A DNA stretch of 19,528 nt from Candidatus Glassbacteria bacterium RIFCSPLOWO2_12_FULL_58_11 (GCA_001780825.1 MFIX01000034.1:42553-62080), one strand, 5' to 3'; positions 7,493 through 15,751 are shown, counted from the first letter of the stretch. Numbers and translations are program-made. The notes: generated from the sequence alone by a model not told the origin.

Positions 7493-9526
7493 ATGACACC
7501 GACTGGTCCGCTCGATACTGAACATCAAGTCTCCCGCCGCGAATTCCTGGCTCTGAGCGCGGCCGCCGGAGGCGCGCTGCTGCTGCAGCCGGGCTGCGGC
7601 AGCCGGGAGAACGCCCCCGCCGAGGCGGCTGGACCGGCGCTGGTCCAGACCGGCTATGGCTATGAGAAATGGGATGAGATTCTGCGCTCCATCCTGCAAG
7701 GATTCGTGCGCAACGCCCGGGCTACTTCGGATACTTTCGCGGTCTGCGATTATCGTAATGGCACGCATCTGGAAAATTTCGTAACCGCCGGGGGGAAAAC
7801 CTGCGACTCGGTAACCCGCATCCTGCCTGCCCTGGCCGCGGCGGTCAGCACGCCGGAGGCCCGGAAAAGCGTGGAGGTGGAGGGAGTCGAGTACCGGCTG
7901 GAAGATATCCTTCATTCCGCGCTCAGCCACGGCACCGATCCGCGGGACAAAGATTTCTGGCGCTACGCCAGCCCCGGGCATTCGGACCAGCGCCAGGTCG
8001 AATCCTCGATCGTGGCTTTCAGCCTTTGGCTGGCCGGGGACAGGCTGCTGGACCGTTTTACACCCCAAGAGCGCAAAAATATCCAGGACTGGCTGGCCAG
8101 TTGCACGAAAATCGAGGTCCGTCGCAACAACTGGGCCTTGTTCACGGCGGTCAATCACGCCGCCCGTCTGGCTCTCGCGGAGCGCTGGCCCGAATTTTCA
8201 GGCGATGAAAGCTTCTTCCGCGCCGACCTGGAGAGTATCGACAGGATGTACGCCGGGGATGGCTGGTACCACGATTCGCTCGAGGGCGCGGAGTACGATT
8301 ACTACAACTTCTGGGTTTTCGCCTCGCACACCCTCTACTGGGATATGCTGGTCGGCGAGCGGTTCCCGGACCTGCGGGAAAAATTCCGCAACCGCCTGAA
8401 GCAGTTCCTCGAAACAGTCCCCTATCTGTTCGGGGCCAATGGCAGTCACATCCTCTACGGCCGGTCGCTGATCTACCGCTGGGCCACACTCACCCCGCTG
8501 GTGCTCTCTTACCGGCTGGGCCTCTGGCCACTGTCCACCGGACTGCTGCGGCGGATCTGCAATACGAACCTTTCTTTCCTCTGGCAGGCCGGGGCCTGGG
8601 ATGAGGAAAATGGCTGCCTGCGCGAGAGTCTGACCCCGCACTCCAGCCGGGAGATCTGCGAAAGCTACATCAACAACGGGCACCCGTACTGGGGCATGCA
8701 GGCCTTCTTCACCGCCGGCTTCCCCCATGACGATCCCTTCTGGAACGCACCGGAGGAACCCTTGCCGGTGGAGACCGCCGATTTCCGCAAAATCATCCCT
8801 GCCGCCGGTATCCTGCTCCAGGGGCACAAGCAGAGCGGGCAGGTCGAGATGTGGCAGGCCCGCTCCAGCGGGCACTACCCGAACAAGTACTACAACTTTT
8901 CCTATTCTTCGCACTTCCCGTTCAACGTCGGCCAGGCCGAGGGGCAGGTGCCCCCGGACTGTAGCCTTGCCTTCAGCGGCCGCCACGGGGCCTATGGCCG
9001 GCGGAGCGGCACCTATGCAGGTGAAATCGTCTCGGAGAGCGAGATCTCCTGGCAGTGGAAAACAACCGTGGGCCAGGCCGAGGTGGAGGCGGACAGTCGC
9101 GTGTTTATCGACGGCGAGCTGCAATGGCGCGTGCACAAGGTGAGTTTCGGCGGCAAGGAGCGCCTGACCGCCTCCGAGTCCACCTATGCGCTCGGCCTGG
9201 AGCCCGGAGAGGCCGCCGAAATCCATTCCGGAGGAGTCTGGGAGCACGCCGCGAGCCGGCGCAGCGGCCAGGCGGTGTTCATCCGGGCGATCTATGGGTT
9301 CCTCGACCATCACCCCCTGGCCGGCTTCAGAGGCCGGGAGGACCTGAACAGCTTCTGCCCGCGGGCCATGCAGGCCTCGGTCAGCGCCGGAATCGACCCC
9401 GGCGGCCCGCGCCTGCTGATCGCCGCGGTCTATGCCAGTCCTTCGCCCCTTCCCCTGGGACGCCTGCTCGAGGCCACCGGCAAACTGCCGCCGCAGGTCG
9501 CCGAATATGCCGGCCTGGAAGCTTGA
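7493..9526 (+). CDS. Tat-exported DUF2264 protein (putative carbohydrate-active enzyme)
   Basis: This protein of 677 residues has a twin-arginine signal at the N-terminus: SRREFLAL (RR at 15-16), an Ala-rich hydrophobic core, and LLQPGC ending at Cys35, a weak lipobox that could make it a lipoprotein. The body matches DUF2264: RRNNWALFTAVNHAARLAL, YAGDGWYHDSLEGAEYDYYN, HILYGRSLIYRWA, and an all-helical barrel-like N-terminal half followed by a beta-rich C-terminal half. From memory, DUF2264 proteins include glycoside hydrolases (the CAZy GH154 group, beta-glucuronidase activity) in polysaccharide-use loci; I cannot verify this here. Conserved acidic and aromatic residues in the DGWYHD and EYDYYN blocks are candidate active-site residues. 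GGAG lies five bases before the ATG. It stands alone, with no transporter or sulfatase neighbours. Confidence 0.8.
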   Translation: MTPTGPLDTEHQVSRREFLALSAAAGGALLLQPGCGSRENAPAEAAGPALVQTGYGYEKWDEILRSILQGFVRNARATSDTFAVCDYRNGTHLENFVTAGGKTCDSVTRILPALAAAVSTPEARKSVEVEGVEYRLEDILHSALSHGTDPRDKDFWRYASPGHSDQRQVESSIVAFSLWLAGDRLLDRFTPQERKNIQDWLASCTKIEVRRNNWALFTAVNHAARLALAERWPEFSGDESFFRADLESIDRMYAGDGWYHDSLEGAEYDYYNFWVFASHTLYWDMLVGERFPDLREKFRNRLKQFLETVPYLFGANGSHILYGRSLIYRWATLTPLVLSYRLGLWPLSTGLLRRICNTNLSFLWQAGAWDEENGCLRESLTPHSSREICESYINNGHPYWGMQAFFTAGFPHDDPFWNAPEEPLPVETADFRKIIPAAGILLQGHKQSGQVEMWQARSSGHYPNKYYNFSYSSHFPFNVGQAEGQVPPDCSLAFSGRHGAYGRRSGTYAGEIVSESEISWQWKTTVGQAEVEADSRVFIDGELQWRVHKVSFGGKERLTASESTYALGLEPGEAAEIHSGGVWEHAASRRSGQAVFIRAIYGFLDHHPLAGFRGREDLNSFCPRAMQASVSAGIDPGGPRLLIAAVYASPSPLPLGRLLEATGKLPPQVAEYAGLEA

Positions 9527-9609
9527 GCGCGCGCAGAGCTGCCGGAAATATATTTTTGGCCCAAGTCGTCCGCCGGGCAGCCCCGGACTGCCGGAAAATT
9601 TCCTGCGGC

Positions 9610-9626
9610 CGGCTTGAGAAAAGCCG
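9610..9626. other. Hairpin downstream of the DUF2264 gene
   Basis: CGGCTT-gagaa-AAGCCG forms a perfect six-base-pair stem 84 bases after the DUF2264 stop codon. Only TTGT follows, so it is a poor intrinsic terminator. The motif CTGCCGGAAA also occurs twice in this gap (near 9539 and 9588). The rest of 9527-9702 shows no coding signal. Confidence 0.3.
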
Positions 9627-9702
9627 TTGTGGCCAAATGGCGGGACATTTTCCCCGGCAGCAGGACGCCGATAACGGAATCAGCGGAGAGAGTTTTCTAT
9701 GA

Positions 9703-9731
9703 TTGACATTTTTTAGTCTTGTCGCAATAAT
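9703..9731 (+). promoter_or_regulatory. Strong sigma70-type promoter for the HD-GYP-like gene
   Basis: A perfect TTGACA (9703-9708) and AATAAT (9726-9731, one mismatch to TATAAT) are separated by 17 bases. The predicted start is near 9738, giving a leader of about 85-95 bases before the coding region. It is one of the two best-matching promoters in the window. Confidence 0.65.
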
Positions 9732-9832
9732 AGGGGGAACAAAGTACCTCACTCATAAAGCAGGTCGCCGGGCAGTCCACGCATGTTTCTCGAAATGTAT
9801 TTTCGCTGATCACAGGACGAGTGCATCTTCTG

Positions 9833-11200
9833 ATGAATCATGAAGAACTTTTCTCCGCGCAAGCCGAAATTATCTCGCTGAACGGCCTGAACACGATACT
9901 CAAGTTCACCAACTTCCATCCGCTGAACACGCAGTCTTTCCGCGAGGGACTGGAGCTTTCCGGTGATTTAAAATCGGACAAGGGGACGATCCTCTACCCT
10001 ACGGGGACAGAGATCACCTGGGAGCGGATCAATCGTCTGCTCAAGTTCCGGGAAGCCAACCCCAAGATGGAATTCTCGATCCAGATTAAACGCAGCGATA
10101 AGCTGATCCAGAGAATTCGGGAAGAAATCCGGGAGCGGATGAAACACCTGCTGGATCTCCGCAGGAAGAACGCCGTGTTCAGAAAGCTGCTGGAGATTCT
10201 TAATTCCAAGCTGGATCCGCTGCTGGAAAAGTCGCTGGAAGATTCAAATATTACCCTCGCCCTCTACAAAATCCGTTTTACCTGTGAGTTCGCCAAATCC
10301 CAGCGGGCCTTTTTCATTGCCGACCACGCCATGAACGTGGCCCTCTTCTCGGTGGCGATCGCCTGCACGCACAAGTTCGAGTCGGTCCTCGAGACCAGTG
10401 ATGAAAAATTATGCCAGATCCTGAAAGCCGGGCTGTTCCACAACTACGGCGGAGTCCTGGACACCGACAAGATCCTCGAGCTGCCGCATGCGGAACGTCC
10501 CCCGAGCTACTGGGAAGCCTGCCGCAAGAACTTTAACTTTATCCAGGAGGCTAATCCCGGCGAGGAAGCCCTGGCCGCGATCACCGACCTGTATAACTAC
10601 CAGAAGGGCCAGCGGGATATCATTGCCAAGGATAAAGAGCGGGCGATTTCCAATATTCTCGTGGTGGCGGACAGCTTCCTGCAGAGAGAGGACGGGCTGT
10701 TCAGCGAGCCGAATGCGACCAAGGATATCGTGGACAACCTTAACGTCAAGGCCACTGAAAAACAATACAATAACCTTACCGTGCAGGCCCTGACCCTGGG
10801 CCTCGACCTGTCCGATATTTTCGATTTTTACAGCGAGCTGGAACACCTGATCAAAAAATGCCCTTACGATTCCGCGGTCCCCTACCCCTTGACCGGCCTT
10901 TACAGCCCGACAATCTTCGTCTGTAAGAAAAGAGTCACCAAATGCCCGTTCCTGGAGCTCTCAGTGCGGGCGGTCAATCTGATGCAGCGTCTGGGCGACC
11001 TGCCCACCGGAGAATATCATCGCTGCAAGCTGCTGACCCCGAAACTGATCAAGTTCTACGATGAGCATTATGTCGAGATAAAGTCCTCTACCAGCGATAA
11101 GGGCAAAACCGAGCCGGAAGGCAATGCTCCTGCCGCGCCGGCGCCCGCCGCCGCCAAAAAAGAGGCGGAACCCGCCAAGGAAAAATCCGCTGAAAAATAA
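9833..11200 (+). CDS. Degenerate HD-GYP-like domain protein
   Basis: The layout resembles HD-GYP c-di-GMP phosphodiesterases. Numbering here is from the GTG at 9821. An N-terminal block GTILYPTGTEITWERINRLLKF (about 55-76) is of the 'G-x-L-L-x-x-G-T-x-L-T' type often found before HD-GYP domains. Then come HAMNVALFSVAIA (169-181), LKAGLFHNYGGVLDTDKIL (201-219) and ISNILVVADSFLQREDG (277-292). The metal-binding His-Asp pair is His207-Asn208, the following 'GK' is 'GG', and the HHE...GYP signature is not recognisable, so hydrolysis is probably lost. The tail from about residue 425 is a low-complexity Ala/Pro/Lys/Glu stretch. Start choice is uncertain: GTG 9821 has AGGA only three bases upstream, ATG 9833 fifteen. 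It may be a c-di-GMP-related sensor or scaffold. Confidence 0.6.
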   Translation: MNHEELFSAQAEIISLNGLNTILKFTNFHPLNTQSFREGLELSGDLKSDKGTILYPTGTEITWERINRLLKFREANPKMEFSIQIKRSDKLIQRIREEIRERMKHLLDLRRKNAVFRKLLEILNSKLDPLLEKSLEDSNITLALYKIRFTCEFAKSQRAFFIADHAMNVALFSVAIACTHKFESVLETSDEKLCQILKAGLFHNYGGVLDTDKILELPHAERPPSYWEACRKNFNFIQEANPGEEALAAITDLYNYQKGQRDIIAKDKERAISNILVVADSFLQREDGLFSEPNATKDIVDNLNVKATEKQYNNLTVQALTLGLDLSDIFDFYSELEHLIKKCPYDSAVPYPLTGLYSPTIFVCKKRVTKCPFLELSVRAVNLMQRLGDLPTGEYHRCKLLTPKLIKFYDEHYVEIKSSTSDKGKTEPEGNAPAAPAPAAAKKEAEPAKEKSAEK

Positions 11201-11209
11201 TCCGCCGGG

Positions 11210-11236
11210 TTGCCCCCTGCCGCGGCTGCAGGGCAA
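11210..11236. terminator. Hairpin between convergent genes, possible bidirectional terminator
   Basis: TTGCCCCCTGC (11210-11220) pairs with GCAGGGCAA (11228-11236) around a seven-base loop, with two extra C residues bulged in the left arm. It lies in the 44-base gap between the ends of two facing genes, where a shared terminator is expected. There is no immediate T-run on either strand, so the call rests mainly on position and stem. Confidence 0.4.
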
Positions 11237-11244
11237 ATCACCTT

Positions 11245-11673
11245 TCAGACATCCAGCACGACTGTCGCCCGTAAAATACCCTCCGGCTCGAGTTTCTCTA
11301 TTTTCAGCCTGTGCCAGGTGACCGCTTTTATCTCGGCCCCGATCTCGTGGCGCTGACTGTCCAGAGCCTCGCCGCGCAGAACGGCTTTGAGCGTATTGCC
11401 GGTCAGAGACTCGATCCCGGCCTCGGCGGTCAGCCATCCCAGGGCGTTGCAGAGGTAGAGTATCTCGGCCATCCAGTCCCGCAGCAGCGCCTCTGGCGAA
11501 TCCGCGCTCAGCTCCACTATCCGCTCCCGGGCCGGCCTGATTTTCTCCGGAGCGGTAATCTGGGCCATCAGCGCCCCGGCCGCCGCCTCGTACAACTCCC
11601 GCCTGTCCCGGCCGTAGATGTAGAGTCCGAGATCGGCGGTATGCTCGAAAAGCGCCCACTTTTTCTTCTTCAT
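11245..11673 (-). CDS. Archease (activator of the RtcB RNA ligase)
   Basis: This small soluble protein of 142 residues belongs to the archease family, which speeds guanylylation and turnover of the RNA ligase RtcB. The N-terminal signature is FEHTADLGLYIYG (His11, Asp14), followed by a helix ELYEAAAGALMAQI. The middle keeps LLRDWMAEILYLCNA, and the C-terminus ends in the family-typical strand RATVVLDV with a conserved Asp. The ATG at 11673 is chosen because it gives the family's normal start (KKKKWALFEHTADLG). The frame could begin at a TTG at 11724, but that has no Shine-Dalgarno sequence and adds 17 unrelated residues. RtcB is not in the window, so the usual rtcB partner must be elsewhere. 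Confidence 0.9.
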   Translation of the reverse strand: MKKKKWALFEHTADLGLYIYGRDRRELYEAAAGALMAQITAPEKIRPARERIVELSADSPEALLRDWMAEILYLCNALGWLTAEAGIESLTGNTLKAVLRGEALDSQRHEIGAEIKAVTWHRLKIEKLEPEGILRATVVLDV

Positions 11674-11741
11674 CCCGCCAGCCGTCCCGTCCTGGAGTGA
11701 ACTTCCCTGACCTGAATTATCCAAAAAAGGCAGTAGCTACT

Positions 11742-11839
11742 TTAATTTGTTAGAATTAAGATAATCACTGCCGGGACAGGGCATGCCGTGTCCCGACGCT
11801 GGAATTTGCCTTAATTTCCATTTGAAAGAATAAGGCAAA
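11742..11839. other. Three successive inverted repeats in the archease-dtd divergent gap
   Basis: The 356-base gap between the archease and dtd starts (11674-12029) holds TTAATT-tgttag-AATTAA (11742-11759), a nearly perfect 24-base palindrome with CGGGACA/TGTCCCG arms and one internal mismatch (11772-11795), and TTTGCCTTA/TAAGGCAAA around a 17-base loop (11805-11813 and 11831-11839). The 11742-11839 stretch is visibly more AT-rich than the flanking genes. A TTGACA at 11907-11912 lies on the dtd side, but the expected -10 (near 11930) is poor. The palindromes may be operators or transcript hairpins; no coding frame fits this stretch. Confidence 0.45.
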
Positions 11840-12029
11840 ATTTGGACTTAACTCGCGCCAACTGCTTGAAATTATCATAATTGCAGTCGCCCGGCCCCAA
11901 GCCTTCTTGACAGGCGCAGCGCTTAGTGTCAAATTGGTGGATTGCCGCTGTCGCCTGAACATCCGGACTATCGGCCGCCACGGGTCCGGAGCCCGGCTAA
12001 TAATATTCGACCGGTTGGGGAGAAACAAG

Positions 12030-12467
12030 ATGCGTGTTGTCGTGCAGCGGGTGAGCCGGGCCTCGGTGACTGTCGAAGGCGAGACCACCGGCGCGATCGG
12101 CACCGGCTTTCTGCTGCTGGTGGCGATGCACGGCGCGGAGAGCGAGGAAGATTTAGTTTGGATGGCCCGGCGCTGCGCAGGGCTGCGCGTATTCCAGGAC
12201 GAGGCGGGCAAGATGAACCTCGCGCTTGATGAGGTCGGCGGGGCGATCCTGGTGGTGAGCCAGTTCACCCTGTATGGGGACTGCAGCAAAGGCCGGCGGC
12301 CCTCTTTCGTCAAGGCCGGCGACCCCGTAGTGAGCGAAAAACTGATCGAGCGCTTTGTCGGGCTGCTCCGCGCCGAGGGGCTCGAGGTGGCGACCGGAAG
12401 GTTCGGCGCGATGATGAAAGTGGAGCTGGTCAATGAGGGTCCGGTGACCCTGATAATCGACCGCTGA
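12030..12467 (+). CDS. dtd: D-aminoacyl-tRNA deacylase
   Basis: This cytoplasmic proofreading enzyme removes D-amino acids (and glycine mischarged on tRNA-Ala) from tRNA. It has 145 residues, exactly the usual family length. The two active-site signatures are present: SQFTL at residues 77-81 within VVSQFTLYGDCSKGRRPSF, and the Gly-cisPro type motif GPVT at 137-140 within NEGPVTLI. The N-terminus MRVVVQRVSRASVTV is typical. The ATG at 12030 is set by family length and by GGGGAG seven bases upstream; the frame is open further upstream but without family similarity. maf follows after 32 bases, so the two are probably cotranscribed. Confidence 0.96.
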   Translation: MRVVVQRVSRASVTVEGETTGAIGTGFLLLVAMHGAESEEDLVWMARRCAGLRVFQDEAGKMNLALDEVGGAILVVSQFTLYGDCSKGRRPSFVKAGDPVVSEKLIERFVGLLRAEGLEVATGRFGAMMKVELVNEGPVTLIIDR

Positions 12468-12499
12468 GGCCGCAACGCGCGAAAGCGCCCACGGAGCCC

Positions 12500-13135
12500 A
12501 TGACCGAAGAACCCGGAAATAAAACTCCCCGCTTCATCCTGGCCAGCGCCTCGCCGAGAAGGACCGACCTGCTGACCCGGATCGGGGTTCCGCACGAGGT
12601 CATCCCGGCGGATGTGGATGAAACCAGCGGGTTGCCGGAAGCGCCCGGCGCTCAGGTGGCTTTGCTCGCCGAGCGCAAGGCCCGGCGGATCGCCGCCCTT
12701 CACCCGGAGGCGCTGGTCCTTGGCGCGGATACGCTGGTTTACCTTGAAGGTACGATCCTCGGCAAGCCTTCCGGAATCGAGGAGGCCTGCGCCATGGTGG
12801 AGCGCCTCGCCGGGACCTGGCACGAGGTTTACACCGGGATTTCCCTTGCCGGCCCCGAAGGACGCCCGGCGGAAAGCTCCTTCGAGGTGACCCGGGTGCG
12901 CTTCCGGCCTCTGGTCCGAAAGCAGATCCGGCTCTATGTCTCCACCGAGGAGCCTTTCGACAAGGCCGGGGCCTATGGCATCCAGGGCTACGGTGCGACT
13001 CTGGTCGAGAGCGTCGAGGGATGTTATTTTAACGTGATGGGCCTGCCGCTGGCCCGGTTGATTAAAATGCTCGATAGCCGCGGGTACGATTACCCGTTCG
13101 GACCCCTGGTCAGGCGGAAAGAAAGCTGGCTGTAG
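12500..13135 (+). CDS. maf: Maf family nucleotide pyrophosphatase (dTTP/UTP type)
   Basis: This house-cleaning nucleoside triphosphate pyrophosphatase has 211 residues. The N-terminal substrate loop is ILASASPRRTDLL (13-25), the catalytic Asp is D77 in GADTLVYLEG, the Lys block is ILGKP (86-90), and the C-terminal motif DKAGAYGIQG (154-163) is of the YhdE kind, which hydrolyses dTTP, UTP and modified pyrimidine nucleotides, rather than the YceF m7GTP kind. The start is ATG 12500, with GGAG only three bases before it, a short spacing consistent with modest initiation or coupling to dtd, which ends 32 bases upstream. Confidence 0.94.
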   Translation: MTEEPGNKTPRFILASASPRRTDLLTRIGVPHEVIPADVDETSGLPEAPGAQVALLAERKARRIAALHPEALVLGADTLVYLEGTILGKPSGIEEACAMVERLAGTWHEVYTGISLAGPEGRPAESSFEVTRVRFRPLVRKQIRLYVSTEEPFDKAGAYGIQGYGATLVESVEGCYFNVMGLPLARLIKMLDSRGYDYPFGPLVRRKESWL

Positions 13136-13242
13136 TTGTTTTCATTCGGGCTGTCAGGAACACCCCTGCGGGGCGAGGGTAAGTATTCAGCATGTTTAAC
13201 CATTGCCCGGAGGAGTTCCATTCCACATAGAGGAGGAGATCG

Positions 13243-13830
13243 ATGCGTAAGATCCTGCTGACAATTTGGGCGGCCGCTTTGCTCTTTGCGGCCGGCCCGT
13301 TCACTGCTACCGCCGCGGAGAATAAGATGGACGAGCCGAATGCGCCGCTCCGTTTCAAGATGGCTGACATCGATGGCAACAACGTCGATCTAGGCCAGTA
13401 CAAAGGCCAGGTGCTCCTGATCGTGAACACCGCCAGCAAATGCGGGTTGACTCCGCAGTACAAGGCCCTGCAGGCGGTTTATGAAAAGTACCGGGACCAG
13501 GGTTTTGCGATCCTGGCCTTCCCGGCCAATAATTTCGGCCAGCAGGAACCGGGCACGGATGAGGAGATAAAATCATTCTGTTCCACGAACTTCAGCGTGA
13601 GCTTCCCGCTTTTCAGCAAGGTCTCGGTCAAGGGCGAGGACATCTGTCCGCTGTACAGCTACTTGACCTCGGAAAAGACTGATCCCGGGTTTTCCGGCGA
13701 AATACCCTGGAATTTCACCAAGTTTCTGGTCGACCGCAAAGGCCGGGTGGTGGCACGCTACGAGCCGCGTACCACGCCGGATGACAAGGCCCTGGCGGAA
13801 CAGATCGAAAAGGCCCTGGCGGCAAAATAG
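13243..13830 (+). CDS. Exported glutathione peroxidase-family thiol peroxidase
   Basis: This enzyme reduces hydrogen or lipid peroxides with a thiol donor. It has 195 residues, including a clear Sec-type signal peptide (MRKILLTIWAAALLFAAGPF, cleavage likely after TATA near residue 24), so it should act in the periplasm. The catalytic tetrad is visible: Cys67 in NTASKCGLT, Gln101 in NNFGQQEPG, and Trp156-Asn157 in PWNFTKFLVDRKG. A further cysteine at 113 (SFCSTNF) fits the resolving Cys of thioredoxin-dependent family members. A strong AGGAGG lies six bases before the ATG. A maf stop 107 bases upstream makes cotranscription possible but uncertain. Confidence 0.95.
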   Translation: MRKILLTIWAAALLFAAGPFTATAAENKMDEPNAPLRFKMADIDGNNVDLGQYKGQVLLIVNTASKCGLTPQYKALQAVYEKYRDQGFAILAFPANNFGQQEPGTDEEIKSFCSTNFSVSFPLFSKVSVKGEDICPLYSYLTSEKTDPGFSGEIPWNFTKFLVDRKGRVVARYEPRTTPDDKALAEQIEKALAAK

Positions 13831-13874
13831 CCCTGGACCGGGAAATGCATAATTTTTTTTCATAGTCCTGAAAG

Positions 13875-13992
13875 ACAACCCCTGCCTGCATTCGGCAGGC
13901 ACTCCCTTTCCTAAGGGGGAGTTTGTTTCCCGCTATTTGTCTGTTGATCCGCGGGGCGTTCTCCCTTAAACCAGGGGGAAACAGAGGGTTGT
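13875..13992. repeat. Palindromic MITE-like repeat element
   Basis: This 118-bp noncoding block is bounded by short terminal inverted repeats, ACAACCC at 13875-13881 and GGGTTGT at 13986-13992. Inside are several hairpins: TGCCTGC-ATTCG-GCAGGCA (13883-13901), ACTCCC/GGGAGT (13901-13906 and 13917-13922) and TCCC/GGGA (13962-13965 and 13976-13979). The 'CCCTT...AAGGGGGA' style resembles dispersed palindromic repeats seen between genes in many uncultured-lineage genomes. No target duplication is obvious. It lies between the peroxidase and glycosyltransferase genes and could also end transcription of the former. Confidence 0.5.
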
Positions 13993-14080
13993 TCAAAATT
14001 TGTAAAACCGGACTGGGAAATTATGCATCACCTGGGATAGGCCTCCGGGACGTGAATACATATCTGTCGGGGGAGTCCTT

Positions 14081-15751
14081 TTGCCCAGCGCAATAGAGTC
14101 CGGCCCGGCCGCCGAACCTGCCGGCTCCTTCGGAAGCCCGGTCCGGCGGGCGCTCCTGGTGGGCGCAGTCTTCCTGGCGGTCAATCTGCCCTTCCTCGGG
14201 CAGCCGCCGTTGTTCGACCCGGACGAGGGCTACTATCCGGAGACTGCCCGCGAGATGCTCGAGAGCGGCAACCGGCTCGATCCGGTGTTCAACGGCGAGC
14301 CGCGCTGGGGCAAGCCGATAGTATTTTATTTTGTGGAGTGCCTCTCTTTCGACCTGTTCGGGGCCTCGGAATTCTCGGCGCGCTTGCCCAGCCTGCTGGC
14401 CGGGCTCGGCCTGGCCCTCTTGACCCTGGCCGCGGGCTCTTTCCTCTACGGCCCGCGCAGCGGCCTGTATGCCGGAGTGCTAGGCGCTTCCGCCCTTCAG
14501 CCGGTCGTTTATTCCCGGGCCGCTGTCCCGGACATGAGCCTGGCCTTTTTCGTCTCTCTCTCCCTCTATTGTCTAATCCGCTCCGGCCTGATCCTGAACC
14601 GGGGATCTAAGCTCGATTTACGCTGGCTGCTGGCCGGCTACGCAGCCGCGGGATTTGCCTTTCTGACCAAGGGCCCCCTCGGAGCAATACTGCCGCTGAT
14701 CACCCTGCTGGCTTTTTTTCTGCTTACCCGGGACCTCAAGGCCCTGAAGGAGCTGAAACCGCTGGCCGGCCTGTCCGTATTCCTCCTGGTCGCCGCTCCC
14801 TGGTTCCTTTACATGACCTTCCGCCACGGCGGCGTTTTCCTGCACGAGCATTTCATCCAGGGCAATCTCGACCGCTATTTTACCGACCGCTGGCGCCATC
14901 CGGGAACGCTGTTTTACTACCTTCCGGTATTGCTCGCCGGAACGTTCCCCTGGACCGCGGCCTTTCTGGGCGGGACCGCGGCCGTGCTGCGCCCGCTGCT
15001 CCGCCGCGGAGAAAACAAGCCGGAAAATAAAGAGCGCCGGGCCGATCTGTTCCTCTTATGCTGGCTCGGCGGGATACTGCTCTTTTTCAGCCTCAGCCGC
15101 TCCAAGCTGCCCAACTACGTACTCCCGCTCTACCCGGCCGCCATGCTCCTTGCCGGCCGCTGCCTGGTCCGTCTGGAAAATGCCGTTTCCTCCCGTGCCG
15201 CTCTCCTTCTGGCGTGGGGTTCCGCCGGGCTGGCGGTCACCGCGGCGGCGGCCGGCGGCCCACTCCTGGCGCGCAAGCTCGGAGAAACGCCGGGAACCGT
15301 GCTGATCTGGCTTTCACCACTGATCCTGTTCGTCCTGGCGGCCGTGGTCTATCAGCTCGGCCGGCGGCTCTTTCTCTGGACCGCCGTTTCGGCATGCGGG
15401 ATGGCCCTCCTGCTGGCCGTGGTAAGCGGCCTGGCCCTTCCCCGCCTGGACCGTCTCCAGGCGGTCCGGTCGCTGAGCCTCGAGCACCGCGGGGAGCTGC
15501 GGGATAGCGGACGGATCGGGCTCTGGCGGGTCTGGTCCCCCTCGCTGCTCTTTTATACCAGCAAGACCGTGCTGCGCCTCGATCCGGCGGACCGGGACGG
15601 CCCGGGAACGCTCCGGCGGGAGGGTATCCGCTGGGTCCTGACCGGGGTCAGGGGCCTGGACGAGCTGGAGCTTTTCAGCGGTGAGCCCTTGACCGCTGTG
15701 TACCGGAGCGGCCACCTGGCGCTGGTCCGTCTCGGCCCGGCCGGACCCTGA
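14081..15751 (+). CDS. GT39/ArnT-like polytopic membrane glycosyltransferase
   Basis: This integral membrane glycosyltransferase of the GT-C fold has 556 residues and uses a lipid-linked sugar donor to modify lipid A, protein or another envelope acceptor. The first loop carries the PMT/ArnT-type acidic motif PPLFDPDEGYYPETAREML (Asp46, Asp48, Glu49). The loop after helix 2 has GEPRWGKPIVFYF, then many hydrophobic helices, with a conserved block FHP-like VAAPWFLYMTFRHG and FLHEHFIQGNLDRYF. A short soluble C-terminal domain follows the last helix (from about residue 455). The start is TTG 14081, set by GGGGGAG five bases upstream. The acceptor and sugar cannot be told, and no donor-synthesis genes are adjacent. 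Confidence 0.9.
   Translation: MPSAIESGPAAEPAGSFGSPVRRALLVGAVFLAVNLPFLGQPPLFDPDEGYYPETAREMLESGNRLDPVFNGEPRWGKPIVFYFVECLSFDLFGASEFSARLPSLLAGLGLALLTLAAGSFLYGPRSGLYAGVLGASALQPVVYSRAAVPDMSLAFFVSLSLYCLIRSGLILNRGSKLDLRWLLAGYAAAGFAFLTKGPLGAILPLITLLAFFLLTRDLKALKELKPLAGLSVFLLVAAPWFLYMTFRHGGVFLHEHFIQGNLDRYFTDRWRHPGTLFYYLPVLLAGTFPWTAAFLGGTAAVLRPLLRRGENKPENKERRADLFLLCWLGGILLFFSLSRSKLPNYVLPLYPAAMLLAGRCLVRLENAVSSRAALLLAWGSAGLAVTAAAAGGPLLARKLGETPGTVLIWLSPLILFVLAAVVYQLGRRLFLWTAVSACGMALLLAVVSGLALPRLDRLQAVRSLSLEHRGELRDSGRIGLWRVWSPSLLFYTSKTVLRLDPADRDGPGTLRREGIRWVLTGVRGLDELELFSGEPLTAVYRSGHLALVRLGPAGP

Noticed and set aside
11674..11724. Longer archease starting at the TTG at 11724
   Set aside because: It has no ribosome-binding site, and the extra residues precede the normal family start at the ATG.
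11765..12823. Long minus-strand open frame of 352 codons over dtd and maf
   Set aside because: It is the antisense shadow of two well-recognised genes; the translation is Arg/Ser/Pro-rich without motifs.
13163..13173. CCCC-TGC-GGGG hairpin between maf and the peroxidase as a terminator
   Set aside because: The stem is only four pairs and no T-run follows.
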